64,000 nt of DNA from Mesostigma viride (Eukaryota; Streptophyta; Mesostigmatophyceae; Mesostigmatales; Mesostigmataceae). Position 1 is the stretch's first letter. Each line of letters starts with the position of its first letter. Shown here one piece after another: positions 33,904-44,959 of the stretch. The stretch covers positions 908,035 through 972,034 of the forward strand of contig RPFO01000188.1 in the NCBI GenBank assembly GCA_009746045.1, read 5' to 3'. Below the pieces are notes generated by a model, which did no database searches, had not been told where the DNA came from, and saw only the letters and a program-made list of their open reading frames with translations. Made by a program: the position numbers and the translations under genes.

Positions 33904-34992
33904 TCAATAGTCATCTTCTTCAGAACTGCTGTCCGAGGGGTTGCTTGCATCAACATCATCTTCTGATGACATAGTGTCATCCCCACTAGTGTCGCAATAG
34001 TTCACAGCTTTACGCTGCCTTCCACTGGCCCTCTTTGCCATAGGGACCTCCTCAATTACAACGGTGGGCTGGCTAGGTCCAGCATCTGTGGGAGCACCAC
34101 GCTTGCGGCTGCGCCCTCGAGCAGGTGCCTTGCCAGCGCGGCGCACCACGTCGCCATCACCTAGGTCTGCCGCTGCCACCTTCTTCTTCTTGGACCCCTT
34201 CTTCTTGCCTTTCTTCTTGCCACTAGGCGGTGGCGGTGGCATCGGCTCACCCTCCTCAATCACTTCAAACTGCGGCATGGTGGGGAAATCTGCTGCCACG
34301 CTGTGATACACATGGTTACTGAGGGCAGATTGCGCCTGATGTGCCATGCTCCATGGCAGTTTGGCAGGGATTACCACCATTTCGGGAGCATAGCATTCAT
34401 CGACGACATACCCAACTGAGCTCACTGCACCTGGCAACACAAGGCACGACGACCTGGGGGCCTGTGCGCTGCTGATGACCACCAACCTCTCGTGGGGCAG
34501 GTGAGCGACATGAAGGCGATCAAAAAGCTCCACCTTCAACAACAGCTGCCATTCCCAGCCCCCTCGTGGGTACTCTAACCTGGCCTTCAGAATGTGTGTA
34601 ATGAAACCAAAGTCTACACCGCCCGGGCCATGCACCGCAACTCCCGCATTCTTGTGCCGCTTTCCCTGGGATTGGTCCGCAGCCTCCGTGCGGTAGTTGA
34701 ACCCGTGTATCCTGACTTTGTGGAAAGAATCCGCGTAGCGCTTCACGCCCCCACACGCCGCTACAATGCCTTGCGGCACAAGCGGCGTCAGGTTTAATGA
34801 TGCCCATGCAAGCACGTTGAACGTTGTGTCAGCACAGCGATCTCGCCTGCATTCAAACAAACGCACACCGATAACCCAGCAAAGAGTATTATTATTGCAA
34901 GTATTGGTTATTAAAAAAAATAGAACAGATACAACACAGGACGCTTTTACTGGCGGCAAGATCATGGCACCCGGATGGGTAAAACCAAACAA
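33904..34992 (-). CDS. CACTA transposon protein, DUF4216-like C-terminal region
   Basis: 362 codons on the minus strand. Residues about 80-215 (HGFNYRTEAADQSQGKRH, KNAGVAVHG, ITHILKARLEYPRGG, LLLKVELFDR) follow the DUF4216 pattern (RTE-D-S..QNSGV..G..YYG.L..I..L.YPG..V.LFKC.WFD) found downstream of the transposase in plant CACTA elements. The C-terminal 130 residues are Lys-rich, then Ser/Asp/Glu-rich. The first 60 or so residues may be intronic; upstream exons with the DDE core were not found in the element, so it is probably non-autonomous. Role inferred from family context only. Confidence 0.55.
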   Translation of the reverse strand: MFGFTHPGAMILPPVKASCVVSVLFFLITNTCNNNTLCWVIGVRLFECRRDRCADTTFNVLAWASLNLTPLVPQGIVAACGGVKRYADSFHKVRIHGFNYRTEAADQSQGKRHKNAGVAVHGPGGVDFGFITHILKARLEYPRGGWEWQLLLKVELFDRLHVAHLPHERLVVISSAQAPRSSCLVLPGAVSSVGYVVDECYAPEMVVIPAKLPWSMAHQAQSALSNHVYHSVAADFPTMPQFEVIEEGEPMPPPPPSGKKKGKKKGSKKKKVAAADLGDGDVVRRAGKAPARGRSRKRGAPTDAGPSQPTVVIEEVPMAKRASGRQRKAVNYCDTSGDDTMSSEDDVDASNPSDSSSEEDDY

Positions 34993-35284
34993 ACTAGATA
35001 TTAATTACTAGGGCTGGCTTTGTGACAGTAAAACATGATTGCATGGCTAATCCCAAGGCGCCTTTCAATAGGACTGAATTAAAAAAACCAAAGCAGACGG
35101 CGTAAGTAGCATTTGCAAAAAACAAGGCTCACCAGTAGGCCTCGTCGCCATTCGCAGGGTCGCTGTAATCAGCCTTGGGAAGGGCATCTTCTACCAGCAA
35201 ATCCCTTGCCGCGTTGTGTCAGCACAGCGATCCCCCCTGCATCCAAACAAAGGCACACCGATAACCAAGCAAAGAGTATGCAAA

Positions 35285-35385
35285 TGTGTAGCCTTGTTCA
35301 TTGAAACTATGGCTGGCTTACGCAAAGAGCGACTGTAAGATGACCTATACAGTGGGGCCGGAAACAGCTTGCTTGATCAGGGCGT
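35285..35385 (+). repeat. Dispersed repeat, right half only
   Basis: It matches the right half (gccttgttcattgaaact to cttgcttgatcagg) of the approximately 215-bp repeat and lies inside the CACTA-like element. Confidence 0.75.
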
Positions 35386-36137
35386 GTTTTTCGAGCTTCA
35401 CTGGCCGGGAGTGTCTAGTGGTGAGAACCATTGCTGCGATCGCTTTCCCACCATTTACGAGGAAATACCCGCAAATGAAAAACCACTGAAACGGTCTAGC
35501 TAGTCAGTCATTACATTAGCCACATGCCATCATGCATGTTTCCAAACGTCCAGGAACTGCACACGGTGCAAATGCCATTTGCAGTGCAAAAATCCAGAGG
35601 ACACGACCTCATTGCTTCATATTTGTATGCAGAAGACTAAAAAAGTAACATGCATTAATGGCCCGCATGCATAAAGGGCCTGAATTCTGATGCGGGCCCA
35701 ACGGCAGCACCGCCAAAGCAGATAAGGGCCCGCAGTCTGATGCGGGCCCCACGGCACCACCGCCATAGCAGAGCTCGAAGGTCGTGGTGCGCGTGAAACG
35801 TACGTATGCCCTTTGTCGGTAGGTGCCGTTGGGGTCAAATTGGGTGCCGCCAAAATCGGGCCGACGCGTCAATAGACTGAGGCCGTCGATGAGAGCCATC
35901 ATGCGGCTTGGGGAACTTCAGCTAAGTTAACTTAACGCAAACCACTGGTCGCCCGCGTCGGGAACCGGCCCAACGGCTCTCCCGCAACAGAAAATTACGC
36001 GGCATACTGCATAAGTCGTCGGATTGTTACATTTCGACGGTCAAGATTTCATGATGAGGTTTGCGTTCAATTTGCCGCAGTTTGCCGCCCAGAGAAAGTA
36101 GTTGTTGGACTCGTTGCCCACGATGAAACACAATCAA

Positions 36138-36345
36138 GCAAGCCGTTTCCGGCCCCACCGTGTAGGTCATGTAGTCGCTCTTCACGTCAGCCAGCCGTAA
36201 TTTCAATGCACAAGGCTACACATTTCCATCTCCATTCATATTCATAATCCTGCACGACTCGAAAACGCGGACAAGATAACGGCAGGCTCGAGCTACCATG
36301 GTCCGGATTCTCCCGATTTCTGGCCTGCGCTGGTTGTCTCCTTGA
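36138..36345 (-). repeat. Dispersed approximately 215-bp repeat, inverted copy
   Basis: Reverse complement of the repeat at 15208-15425 with about 80-85% identity by eye; also inside the CACTA-like element, facing the half copy at 35285. Confidence 0.8.
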
Positions 36346-37817
36346 TATTGGCAACTCTCTCCGGTAAGAGATTTTCCGCAGTTTGGCTGTTTCGAAACGT
36401 TAATTAAGTGAGATGCCTTCGGATCAGGAGACTCACACAGCCGCGAAATCATGCCAAAGGTCATATGTTCGATCCCTTGCTGGTAGCTTCTGAGCTTTCT
36501 TATTTTCTGTGTTCCGCGGAATCTCAGATTTGGGCCGCTAGCGTTTTCACGTTTGTTGCTTTCTGATCCGACGACAACGTTGTGCCTTGCTCGTGTGACA
36601 TCTGGCGCATGGTGTGATTCATGTGTATGGTGCTGCCTTGCCACATGGGGCTGCTTTGCCATAAGAGTGAGTGTTGGGTTCTACACATTTGCTGCATGGA
36701 CCGTTAGGTGCTGGTGAGCTCTTCCTTGTAGAATGGTGATGTCTATGTCAAGGATCTGATGTCTTTTTTGTCTCTTGCACTGCTTTCATTTTAGGGGGAA
36801 TTATAGGTGTCATTATTTTGGCATTTGAAGGTATAGATGTTTATCTGCAAGGGCCTGTTTTTTTTCCCCCGGCCTCTTGCATGCATGGATGTGTAGAATT
36901 GTATGTTGATGGAATTATGATTTGCCATACACATTTGCTGCATGGATTTTTAGGTGGTGCTGAGCTCAAGATCCTTGTAGAACGCTTACATCTATGTCAA
37001 GGATCTGATTTCTTTTCCTCTTGCGTATATTGTGTCGGTTTGCTTTATTTCTTGCAGGGACCACGAGAGTAAAATGCAAGCGGTTCCACTTTCAAGTCAG
37101 CATGTGACGCCCTGTCGACCGGCCCGCTTTTTAGCTAGCTACCATATAGTATTTGATGATAGGCATTGAATGCGAAAGATGTCATAACGCCATAACAGAC
37201 TGTGTTGAACAGGCATTGAATGCCGAAGATGTCATAACGCCATAACAGACTGTGTTGAAAAGGCATATTTGAATGCCGAAGATGTACATAACGCCATAAC
37301 AGTGTTGAATAGTTGAATCAACGGGTTCTTGCAGCTGTAAACATTAAAATTATTCAAACATTTAATGAAAAAATCATTATTGTTCGTGCTGTTTTGAACA
37401 GCGGTTGTTACTGGCACTGCATGCATGTGTCTGCTGCCAGCATATTGCATTATGGGTGTGTTTTTCAGCGCTGTGTTTTCTCACTTTTCTCACTTTTCTC
37501 ACGTCCTGTTTTTCTCACTTTTCTCACTTTTCTCACGTCCTGATTTTCTCACTTTTCTCACGTTTCACACCTCCCGTTTTTCTCACTTATCTCATGTCCT
37601 GTTTTTTGAGATTTTTCTCACGTTTTTCCCCTTTTTTCACCTTTTTGGGGCAATCTCACCCGGGTGAGAAACGTGTTTTCTCACCCATTCTCACCCCATT
37701 CTCACCCTTTTTTCTCACCTTTCTCACCCATTCTCACCCATTTCTCACCCTTTTTCTCACCTTTCTCACCCTTTTTCTCACAATTTCTCACCCATTCTCA
37801 AAGCCGAGTTCCTAGTG

Positions 37818-39280
37818 TAGTCAATGCATGCAGGCTGTGAAAATTTTCTGCGCAAGTTTTTATGTTTAGCGCTGTAGCACAGCGGCAAAACACAAATGGG
37901 TCGCAGATCGCCTGCTCGCGGAGGGTCGATTTTGGCACAAACATGTTATTAGTGTATTAGCAATGGTGGTGCGAATCAAGCCAGGAAATTTCTTTGGACG
38001 ATTCTGATTATAGTCTGGAGTTTATAAACGGAGTATTTGACATGGGAGCGCCTGGGCCGTGATATTCTTGCCCGATTTCCATTGTCGACCACGTTTTAGG
38101 GACGTTCAGGCTGGGCAGCGAGCGCACCTTATATAGGTCTTCACTTTCGGTATTTCTTGGACCTAGAACGCAGCACAAGCGTGCCAGGTTTATATCATTT
38201 TCGAACCGGTTGGCCAGCTTTGGTGCACTCTGCTCTCGGAAAGCTGACCTCGCTGCGGATTTCAGCGACTTTTTTGCAACCATCTGGAATGAGGCGACGT
38301 AAGTAGCACTGGGTACGTGCCGGGGTGTCCTAGATCATGAGTGTAACTGGCAACGCTGCATGTCGTGGTGCTTTGAGTCAGCCAGCTATGCCTAAAAAGA
38401 GGGGACGCTCTCTGTGCACATAACTGTCACACATAGTTGGTTTACGTCATACAATCAGTTTTACGTCGCTATCTTCGTCGTCCGCTGCAGCTAAAACACA
38501 CATGCGTAAGAGCAGTTTTACTCATGTGTTAGTTATGAACCATTGTCCTATGGCCTGCAGTCGTTCAGGGTGTTCTCGGGGTCAGTATATACAGTATGGT
38601 TTACGTGTGACATGCACCCTGAATTCACTCACAAAGCGTTGCAGGTTAGCACAACGTTGTTTTGTAACTTGATTTGGCTGCATTCATGTGTTAGTTGCAA
38701 TGCAAATGCAATGTTTTTTCATCGCTGGGTGGTGGCCAGCATGTCCGTGATGTCAAAGAAGGTTTGGCATATGCTTAGAGAAAGTTTACCGCAAGGGGTG
38801 GGCCATGTTCAAGCCGGGCAACCTCAGCAACCATGCAACCGTATATTGCATTACCTGCACCATCTGTGACACGCGTATATATAGAGGCAGCCACAGCAGC
38901 TGGGTATGGCCTTGTTATACGCTGCCCCGCCATCCCAAGGCCTCGTAGGGTCCCCTAGCGCTTGTAAGATGCTCAAGGGACCGTGTGGATAGCATGGTAA
39001 TGCGTTGATACTAATTGTTCCTATTGGTCCTAAATTCTCATTTTGACCAAATTCGCGGTTTGAGAATTGAGGCCTGCCATGGGCCAGGGTCCATTCAGGC
39101 ACTAAATGTAATTATTTGAACCCAGGTTTTTGTCCAAAATTCAAAAAGTGTGTTATCTGCCATGGGTAAAAATGCCAGGGTCAAAATTTGATGTTTGCAC
39201 ATATATTCAAACTGGTCCTAAAATAAGGACTTTTCTTGGGAACACTGCATGACACTAGAGCAAGTGTTGCTTACATTCCA
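37818..39280. other. Spacer with no supported gene
   Basis: Several short frames, none with recognisable domains or splice consistency. Confidence 0.4.
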
Positions 39281-39284
39281 CTCT

Positions 39285-39673
39285 TGCAGGAAGTAGCCCA
39301 GAATGTATTAAAAGCCATATGCCCCTTCTCCGGGATATGTGCTACATGTACTCCCAACGGAGTTATGTTACTAAGTAATTAATTAATTGGTCTAGCCGGC
39401 CCCCAGCGGCTTGGCCAGCCAGGGCGGCATATTTTGACCTGGCCTGGCCCCAAGGACATTCCTGAAAGGGTAGGGAAACATGCCACGAACTACACCCAGA
39501 TGTTGCTGGCCGACCTAGTGGTCCCAGCCCAGTTTGAACACCGCATCCACTCTCTCTCCCTCCTTTGGACTGCCATGCAGAACAAGACGCGGTGGCAGAA
39601 GATTGTCAAGGCTCACACGCCAGCCCCTGTGGGCACTCAAGCCACCTCCCCCCAAGAGGAGGAGGCGTTTTGA
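39285..39673 (+). mobile_element. LINE 3' ends: ORF1-element tail joined to an RTE-like C-terminal fragment
   Basis: 39290-39378 is the reverse complement of 5245-5310 (3' region of the ORF1-only element) and ends in TAATTAATTAATT (39378-39390). It is followed directly by a frame (39434-39673) encoding LLWTAMQNKTRWQKIVKAHT and PAPVGTQ, which aligns with VIWNKMMDKAKWAQVIEDNE / PPPVGK of copy B. Confidence 0.55.
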
Positions 39674-40054
39674 TGAGTAGTGTAATTAGGGTTTTTCTAG
39701 ACTAGATAGCTTAGAGTTAGATTAGTTCCGTCGATTACGCGGCTTCCTCCACTCCACCCATCCATCAAGGAATATGTGCTACATCATGATCTCAGTCCCC
39801 ACGGAGGCATGTCAGTTATAATTGAATTTAATTTAATTTTAATGGCAAATAAACTCCAACCATGCCCAAGGTCTGAACCCTGTTGTGACTTGTTGATGGA
39901 CATGCACAATGCAGGTGCCGGCGACAGGGGTGCGAGAGGCAATTGCCGCCGACGCAACTGAAACGGCCAGGACTGGTGGTGTCTGTAATTTACGACTTAA
40001 ATTGAAGTGTCGACTTAACTTAAGCCATGTACGCCCAACACTGGTATTTACTAT

Positions 40055-40160
40055 TTAGTATTTTCTCGTGTACGGCCTTATTAGCTTCGCCAATTCTGGC
40101 GAACCTAACGGTTCTTCCGAAAATTGGCTCCGCCTGCTTGCCGCCTGATAAGAAATTTTG
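40055..40160 (+). repeat. Half copy of the GGCGGAGCC inverted-repeat element
   Basis: tcgccaattctggcgaacc followed by ggttcttccgaaaattgg matches the right end of the elements at 44345-44540 (reverse) and 51764-53240. Confidence 0.8.
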
Positions 40161-40261
40161 TGCACGTAGGAAATAAGGAGTTGATTAAGGACTTACAAGG
40201 TCCTATCTTACTGTGTTTATAAAACACTAATTTTTTTTAGGGTTGGGTCCACGCTGGATTT

Positions 40262-40565
40262 TTGGCAGCGAGTACGAGTACCGAGTACTACTCAGGCTAA
40301 AAAAAGTCGGCGAGTACGAGTACCGAGTACTACTCGGGCTCAGAAAAACTTGGCGAGTACGAGTACCGAGTACTACTCGGGCTCAAAAAAGTAGGCGAGT
40401 ACGAGTAGCGAGTAGTACTCGAGCTCAAAAAAGTAGGCGAGTACGAGTAACGAGTAGTACTCAGGCTAAAAAAATTCGGCGAGTACGAGTACCGAGTACT
40501 ACTCAGGCTAAAAAAAGTCGGCGAGTACGAGTACCGAGTAGTACTCGAGTACTACTCGAGTACCT
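40262..40565. repeat. GTACGAG-rich tandem array, left
   Basis: Six units of about 48-55 bp, each with gagtacgagtaccgagtac and ctcgggctaaaaaaagt variants. Each unit is itself nearly palindromic around GTACTACTCG. Confidence 0.9.
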
Positions 40566-41208
40566 GCGATACTATTGGCTGATATAATTTCCCTAAAATT
40601 TACAAAAAAAACTATGAAGTAACGGGCCAAATATATATATATACTTTCTGAAAATAACAATAAAAAGAGACAACAAATATTAATGTTTATTGCCACAATA
40701 AACATTAATATAGCTATGAGGATAAACTTGTTTCCCCGTCAACAAGGAGTAAGCCGCACCCCTCGGAACAACAAATAAATAATAATGCTCAACAGCCTTG
40801 CAAGTCCGACATGATGACAAGAAGAGAATGATGGCGGCGGTAGCCGTGGGCAGGGCAGTGGGTGGCATTTTTCCTTTCCGAGCCGGCTGCGAACTTGTGA
40901 GGCCGGGCCAGCCAGTGTCGACCCGTGTCGAATGTCTCGCGCTATTCATGACAACCATGATGATTGTCCTCGGAACATGAGTACTACTCGAGTACTTCCA
41001 GGTAAATAGGTGTACGTTTATTCCAAATATAGCCAGTAGGTAATCCCTGCTAAAGTACTACTCGAGTACTACTCGACCATCTCAGGTTTCGGGGAAATGG
41101 GTATATTTTATTAGCCAATTATGGACCAAAGAGGTGAGAGGGGAAATGAGTATCAGCGAATCCTAATGAAGGTGGGCACACACACGTGTGGCGGTGACAG
41201 GTGAAAGG

Positions 41209-41941
41209 CTAATAGGGCGCGTTATTAGACCAGGAAAGCCATTGGACCTGAGTAATGTCGCCATGAGGCATACTGGTGAATACCTGATTACGGCCCAGTA
41301 AATCATGAAAAAGCTGGAGCGGGCTGGGCTTGTCGTTATTGGGCCCTGGGTCCCACACCCTGTGTTGTTCCTGAGCTAACAGCCAGTAGCGGCGCATAGC
41401 CGCATTCCATAGGTATATAAAGCGCCGGACTACGCCGCCGCGGGTATACTCCTCGCGGACCTTAAAGACTGTCTCGTTGCGTATGGTCCAGATCGCGTAT
41501 GAGCATAGTAGTGCGAAGCCATATCCATTCTGCTTGGGAAACTGAAAGCTCGGTCCCTGGTGTGCCAGCAATACCGAAAATGATGGTACACACGCTAATT
41601 GGGAGAGTGGGTGGCGATGCCGTCCATGCGGCCCAGATGTTAATGAGCCACGTCCTAACCCCAGGGAGATTACAGTAAAGAAACCTGTGCTCAATGGTTT
41701 CACTAGGGTGCGTGCACAGGCATGATGCATCATGACCAAAACGCTCGTGGAGCGTAGCGCAGACCCCTATCGCCCTATGCATCAAAAGATGTTGTACATC
41801 AGTGGCCCTGCGGTCCACGAGAGGGTGGTCTACCGCCAGGGTAATCATCTTAAGGGGACTCGGCGCGGCGAATTTTTTCCGCGCCAAAAAAATTCCGCGG
41901 TACCCTCCGTACCGTGAAAAGTGGGTGCACGGTGCGCGCAC
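41209..41941 (-). pseudogene. L1-type LINE C-terminus (zf-RVT region) inside the hAT-like element
   Basis: The minus strand encodes HASCLC-like CxC...H...C spacing (DASCLCTHPSETIEHRFLYC followed by LPGVRTWLINIW), the zf-RVT pattern of plant-type LINEs. After a frameshift near 41590 it continues with ALLCSYAIWTIRNETVF. No reverse transcriptase core remains. Confidence 0.65.
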
Positions 41942-43848
41942 CCCTTGCGGAAGTGGCCATGGCGACTGCTTTTAGACGAAACGTGACAAATCTGGCTCGC
42001 GGAAAGCAGAAAAAATGCTCGATTGTTGGAGAAAATTAGTTACTGATTCTACTTTATGGTGGGATGGTTGCGATCTATAATGTCGTGGGCTTTTTTTCTT
42101 TACCATCGGCAGGGGGGGTCCGGCCTGAATTTCTGTCGGGATGAATAAAGTATAATGGATGCCTGCAGGTGTGATTGTCGATTGTTGCCAGTTTTGATGG
42201 TCCTAATGGAAGCTAGTTTAATGATGTTTCTAAAGCCGTAAAAATTCCCGCTGCTATCCTTACCTTTCCCGTCATTTTGCGGTAAGATAACATTAGGCCT
42301 GCGCGATGCGCGCCCGACCTCTCCATGAAAGGGTGGCCTTTCTTGTGCGCCTGGGCACGAATAAATGCCCGTTATGGTACGTTCTTGTATTAAACGTCCT
42401 AAGATAGCGCTTTCCTGCTTTCTTAGCTCGTTGAGCGTAAGCTTTTTGCCTTCTTTCCGGCCAGATGCAGCCATGAACTTGCGGGTCCTGGCGCTGCATC
42501 GCTAGATTCCTGGATGTTTTTTAGCAAGTTCGTCTGTGACGTGGCTGGCTTGCTGCAGCGCGTGGCCCACAACCTGTCGGGAAGGTGTAATGCTTTTATT
42601 TACATGCTTCTCTGAAATTTCTTTTGCTTTATAGACAGTTGTGTTCGAGGAAATTCACGCGGTCTTCCTAAGCAGCGGCATCATTTTCCCCAGACACTGA
42701 CGAGCTGGCACCTGTCTCCTAAAGAAAGTGGCTCGTCCTTGTTAGAAAGGAGGCAGTGTGCATTTTGCGGGACACAATGCTTTGGTGGCACATGCGTCAG
42801 GTAGGTTGTTCCAATGGTCTCTTCACCTTTCCCACTGAGTAAATGATAGCCTTTGTCATGCTAACCAGAGCAGCTAGCCACAGGTTGGCTGGATAAAAAG
42901 TCAGCTTATTTTCTCTTTATATACTGCATGTGTGGTCCTCCACATGTCCGGCTTGTTGGGCATTTTGGAACAGGGTTTTTAATGTGTTGTTGGGTGGAAC
43001 AACTTGGTTGTTGGCACAAAATCGCACATTATTAGCCTGAGATAGGCATGACATATGCTGCTCAGGCGTGTCGTCCTACCAGCCTTGTTGATAAGGGTAG
43101 ACTCACAAGGCTGGCTGTGCCGATGGAGGGGTGGGGCGTATGACGCTCCGGACATCCTCCTCACACTCCGTGATCAAAGTGGGCATGTTTTTGGGTGTCT
43201 AGGGTAGCAAAACAGATGTCATTTTGGCTCAGCACTAGCTCAATTCTCTTTTAGCGTCTACCCAGGTGGCATCACAGGAAAATCAATAACTTGAGCTACG
43301 CTTGTCAGAATGAGCTCAAATTTTGGCAGTGTGTTTCCCCCCACTCAGTGGAATTTAAAATGTATGGATGACCCAATCTGATGTGTTAATGATTTGATTT
43401 ATTTTTTTTTGCTAAAAAAAGTACCCATTTTGCGGGAAAATTAATAACTCAAACAAATGTGACCATTTTGGCCATGTAAATAGCCCAGCTTTTAAAAAAG
43501 TGGGGGAACTTTGCAGAAATGTATGGGCAGGTCATTTAGACAAGTGGTTTGTCTTGGGCAAAATATCTCATAAATAGCGTCTTTTTCTATTTTTAGCTCG
43601 CCACCGGTGCGTGGTTGGGGGTAGTACCCCCAACAAGTGGTGGTATGAATGTCCAAACATCATATTTATGGTACCCAATCATCACTAGATGGTTCCCATG
43701 TGCATTGGAACTGATACTCACTAAAGTCTGTTTTTCAGGCTTTTGGACGTGCGAGTCCCCTTAACCCAAGTGTAGCCCGGCCAATGTATTCCCCAGCGGG
43801 CTCGGCCCGGATGGGGCTGATGGTACGTATGCTGACCATCTCAGGTTC
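41942..43848. other. Interior of the hAT-like element without a recognised gene
   Basis: One minus-strand frame at 42100-42474 (MAASGRKEGKKLTLNELRKQ) looks coding-like but matches nothing that I know. Confidence 0.4.
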
Positions 43849-43849
43849 A

Positions 43850-44165
43850 TGAGTACTACTCGTGTACTACTCGAGTATCTGATACTTTCACGAGTACGAG
43901 TAGCGAGTAGTACTCGCGCTCAAAAAAGTCGGCGAGTACGAGTACCGAGTACTACTCAGGCTAAAAAAAGTCGGCGAGTACGAGTACCAAGTACTACTCG
44001 GGCTAAAAAAAGTCGGCGAGTACGAGTACCGAGTACTACTCGGGCTAAAAAAAGTCGGCGAGTACGAGTACCGAGTATCTTACTACTCGGGCTCCAAAAA
44101 AATGGCGAGTACCGAGTAGTGAGTAGTACTCACTACTCGGTACTACTCACTACTCGGTACTCGCC
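43850..44165. repeat. GTACGAG-rich tandem array, right
   Basis: The same units as at 40262-40565, ending in a perfect alternating GAGTAGTACTCACTACTC palindrome near 44115-44160. Confidence 0.9.
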
Positions 44166-44344
44166 TTTTCTACTCGTGGACTTAGTACTCGTGGACCCAA
44201 CCCTAATTTTTTTATCTGCAAGGGCTGGATAGATCATTATGGAGTTCCGGCCGGCGTTAATATGGAATCGCTACCCTTCGGGCCTCGGCCTTAGTTCGTC
44301 TGCGGTCTGTGGCAAGTCCGTGAATCGAAAACGACTTATTATCA

Positions 44345-44540
44345 GGCGGAGCCAATTTTCGGAAGAACCGTTAGGTTCGCCAGAATTGGCGAAGCTTATA
44401 AGGCCGTACACGTGAGAAAACATAGGAATAGGGGATGAAAATCCGTCAATCCATCCATACATACATCCATCCATCCATCCACCGAATTTGTCCCGAATTT
44501 GCAAGCATAAGGGTGAGGTTCTTCCGAAAATTGGCTCCGC
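44345..44540. mobile_element. 196-bp MITE-like element with a short GGAT core
   Basis: Perfect 25-bp terminal inverted repeats: 44345-44369 starts GGCGGAGCC and ends GGAAGAACC; 44516-44540 is its exact complement. The core holds about nine ATCC/ATAC tetramers (44445-44482). The flank at 44541-44590 is also shared with the copy at 51.7 kb, so the mobile unit may be larger. Confidence 0.8.
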
Positions 44541-44545
44541 CGTAG

Positions 44546-44959
44546 AGTTTCAACGGGCAAGTTGCAAACACGCACGTTACTTGATAGCGCGACGTCATGG
44601 CACGTGAAGCCTGAAGGCTGAAGGTATTCAGTAGCACGCAGGCATACAGCGGGCAATTATTACAGCCACGTACTCCAGGTAAATTTGGGATCGCCGAATA
44701 TTGTTAATTAATTGGCAGCCCGTTGGGATCAACAAGTTTACGAGTGATTTTAGACGCGGCCGTGGCAGCCAGTGCGATCTTCTCACTTCAAGTACCTGTA
44801 TCAAGTCGGACACTATGCTTACCATAATATGCACCTAATGAAGGTGGGGAAGGCCGACGCCGGCATGCGAAAGCCTTCACTTTGAGGCCGAGAATCTACA
44901 GACGTTAGGGCTACGTGCCCCCCCAAAGAAGGGGAATCTCAAAGCGCCAACCTTCAGCA
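44546..44959. other. Presumed promoter and 5' UTR region of the long coiled-coil gene
   Basis: It lies just upstream of the chosen ATG at 44960. No clear TATA box; the left 50 bp belong to the repeat family shared with 51.7 kb. Confidence 0.4.

Larger units (their letters stand above)
33413..37817. mobile_element. CACTA-like (En/Spm-type) DNA transposon, degenerate
   Basis: The termini are CACTAGGAACTCAG (33413) and, reverse complemented at 37817, CACTAGGAACTCGG; the match extends over about 25 bp with few differences. Inside each end lies an array of GGTGAGAAA/TTTCTCACC motifs (33440-33730 and 37470-37800) in opposite orientation, as expected of CACTA subterminal repeats. TA flanks both ends; a clear 3-bp duplication is not visible. 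It carries a DUF4216-like gene and a 5S-like spaced pair of 65-bp direct repeats (34826-34890 and 35213-35278). Confidence 0.75.
40238..44205. mobile_element. hAT-like DNA transposon, non-autonomous
   Basis: Terminal inverted repeats TAGGGTTGGGTCCACG (40238 and, reversed, 44205). The 8 bp on both sides are ATTTTTTT (40230-40237 and 44206-44213), an exact 8-bp duplication, the hallmark of hAT elements. Subterminal arrays of cgagtacgagtaccgagtac units lie inside both ends (40260-40560 and 43850-44160), with a short patch at 40978-41075. No hAT transposase or dimerisation domain was found. It contains a LINE remnant at 41209-41941. Confidence 0.75.

Noticed and set aside
38008-38283. Minus-strand 91-codon frame
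   Set aside because: No motif, no repeats and no splice partner found; the length is within chance for this composition.
42100-42474. Minus-strand frame of 124 codons in the hAT-like element as a gene
   Set aside because: The first half looks protein-like, but there is no recognisable domain or hAT signature, and the second half has poor composition.
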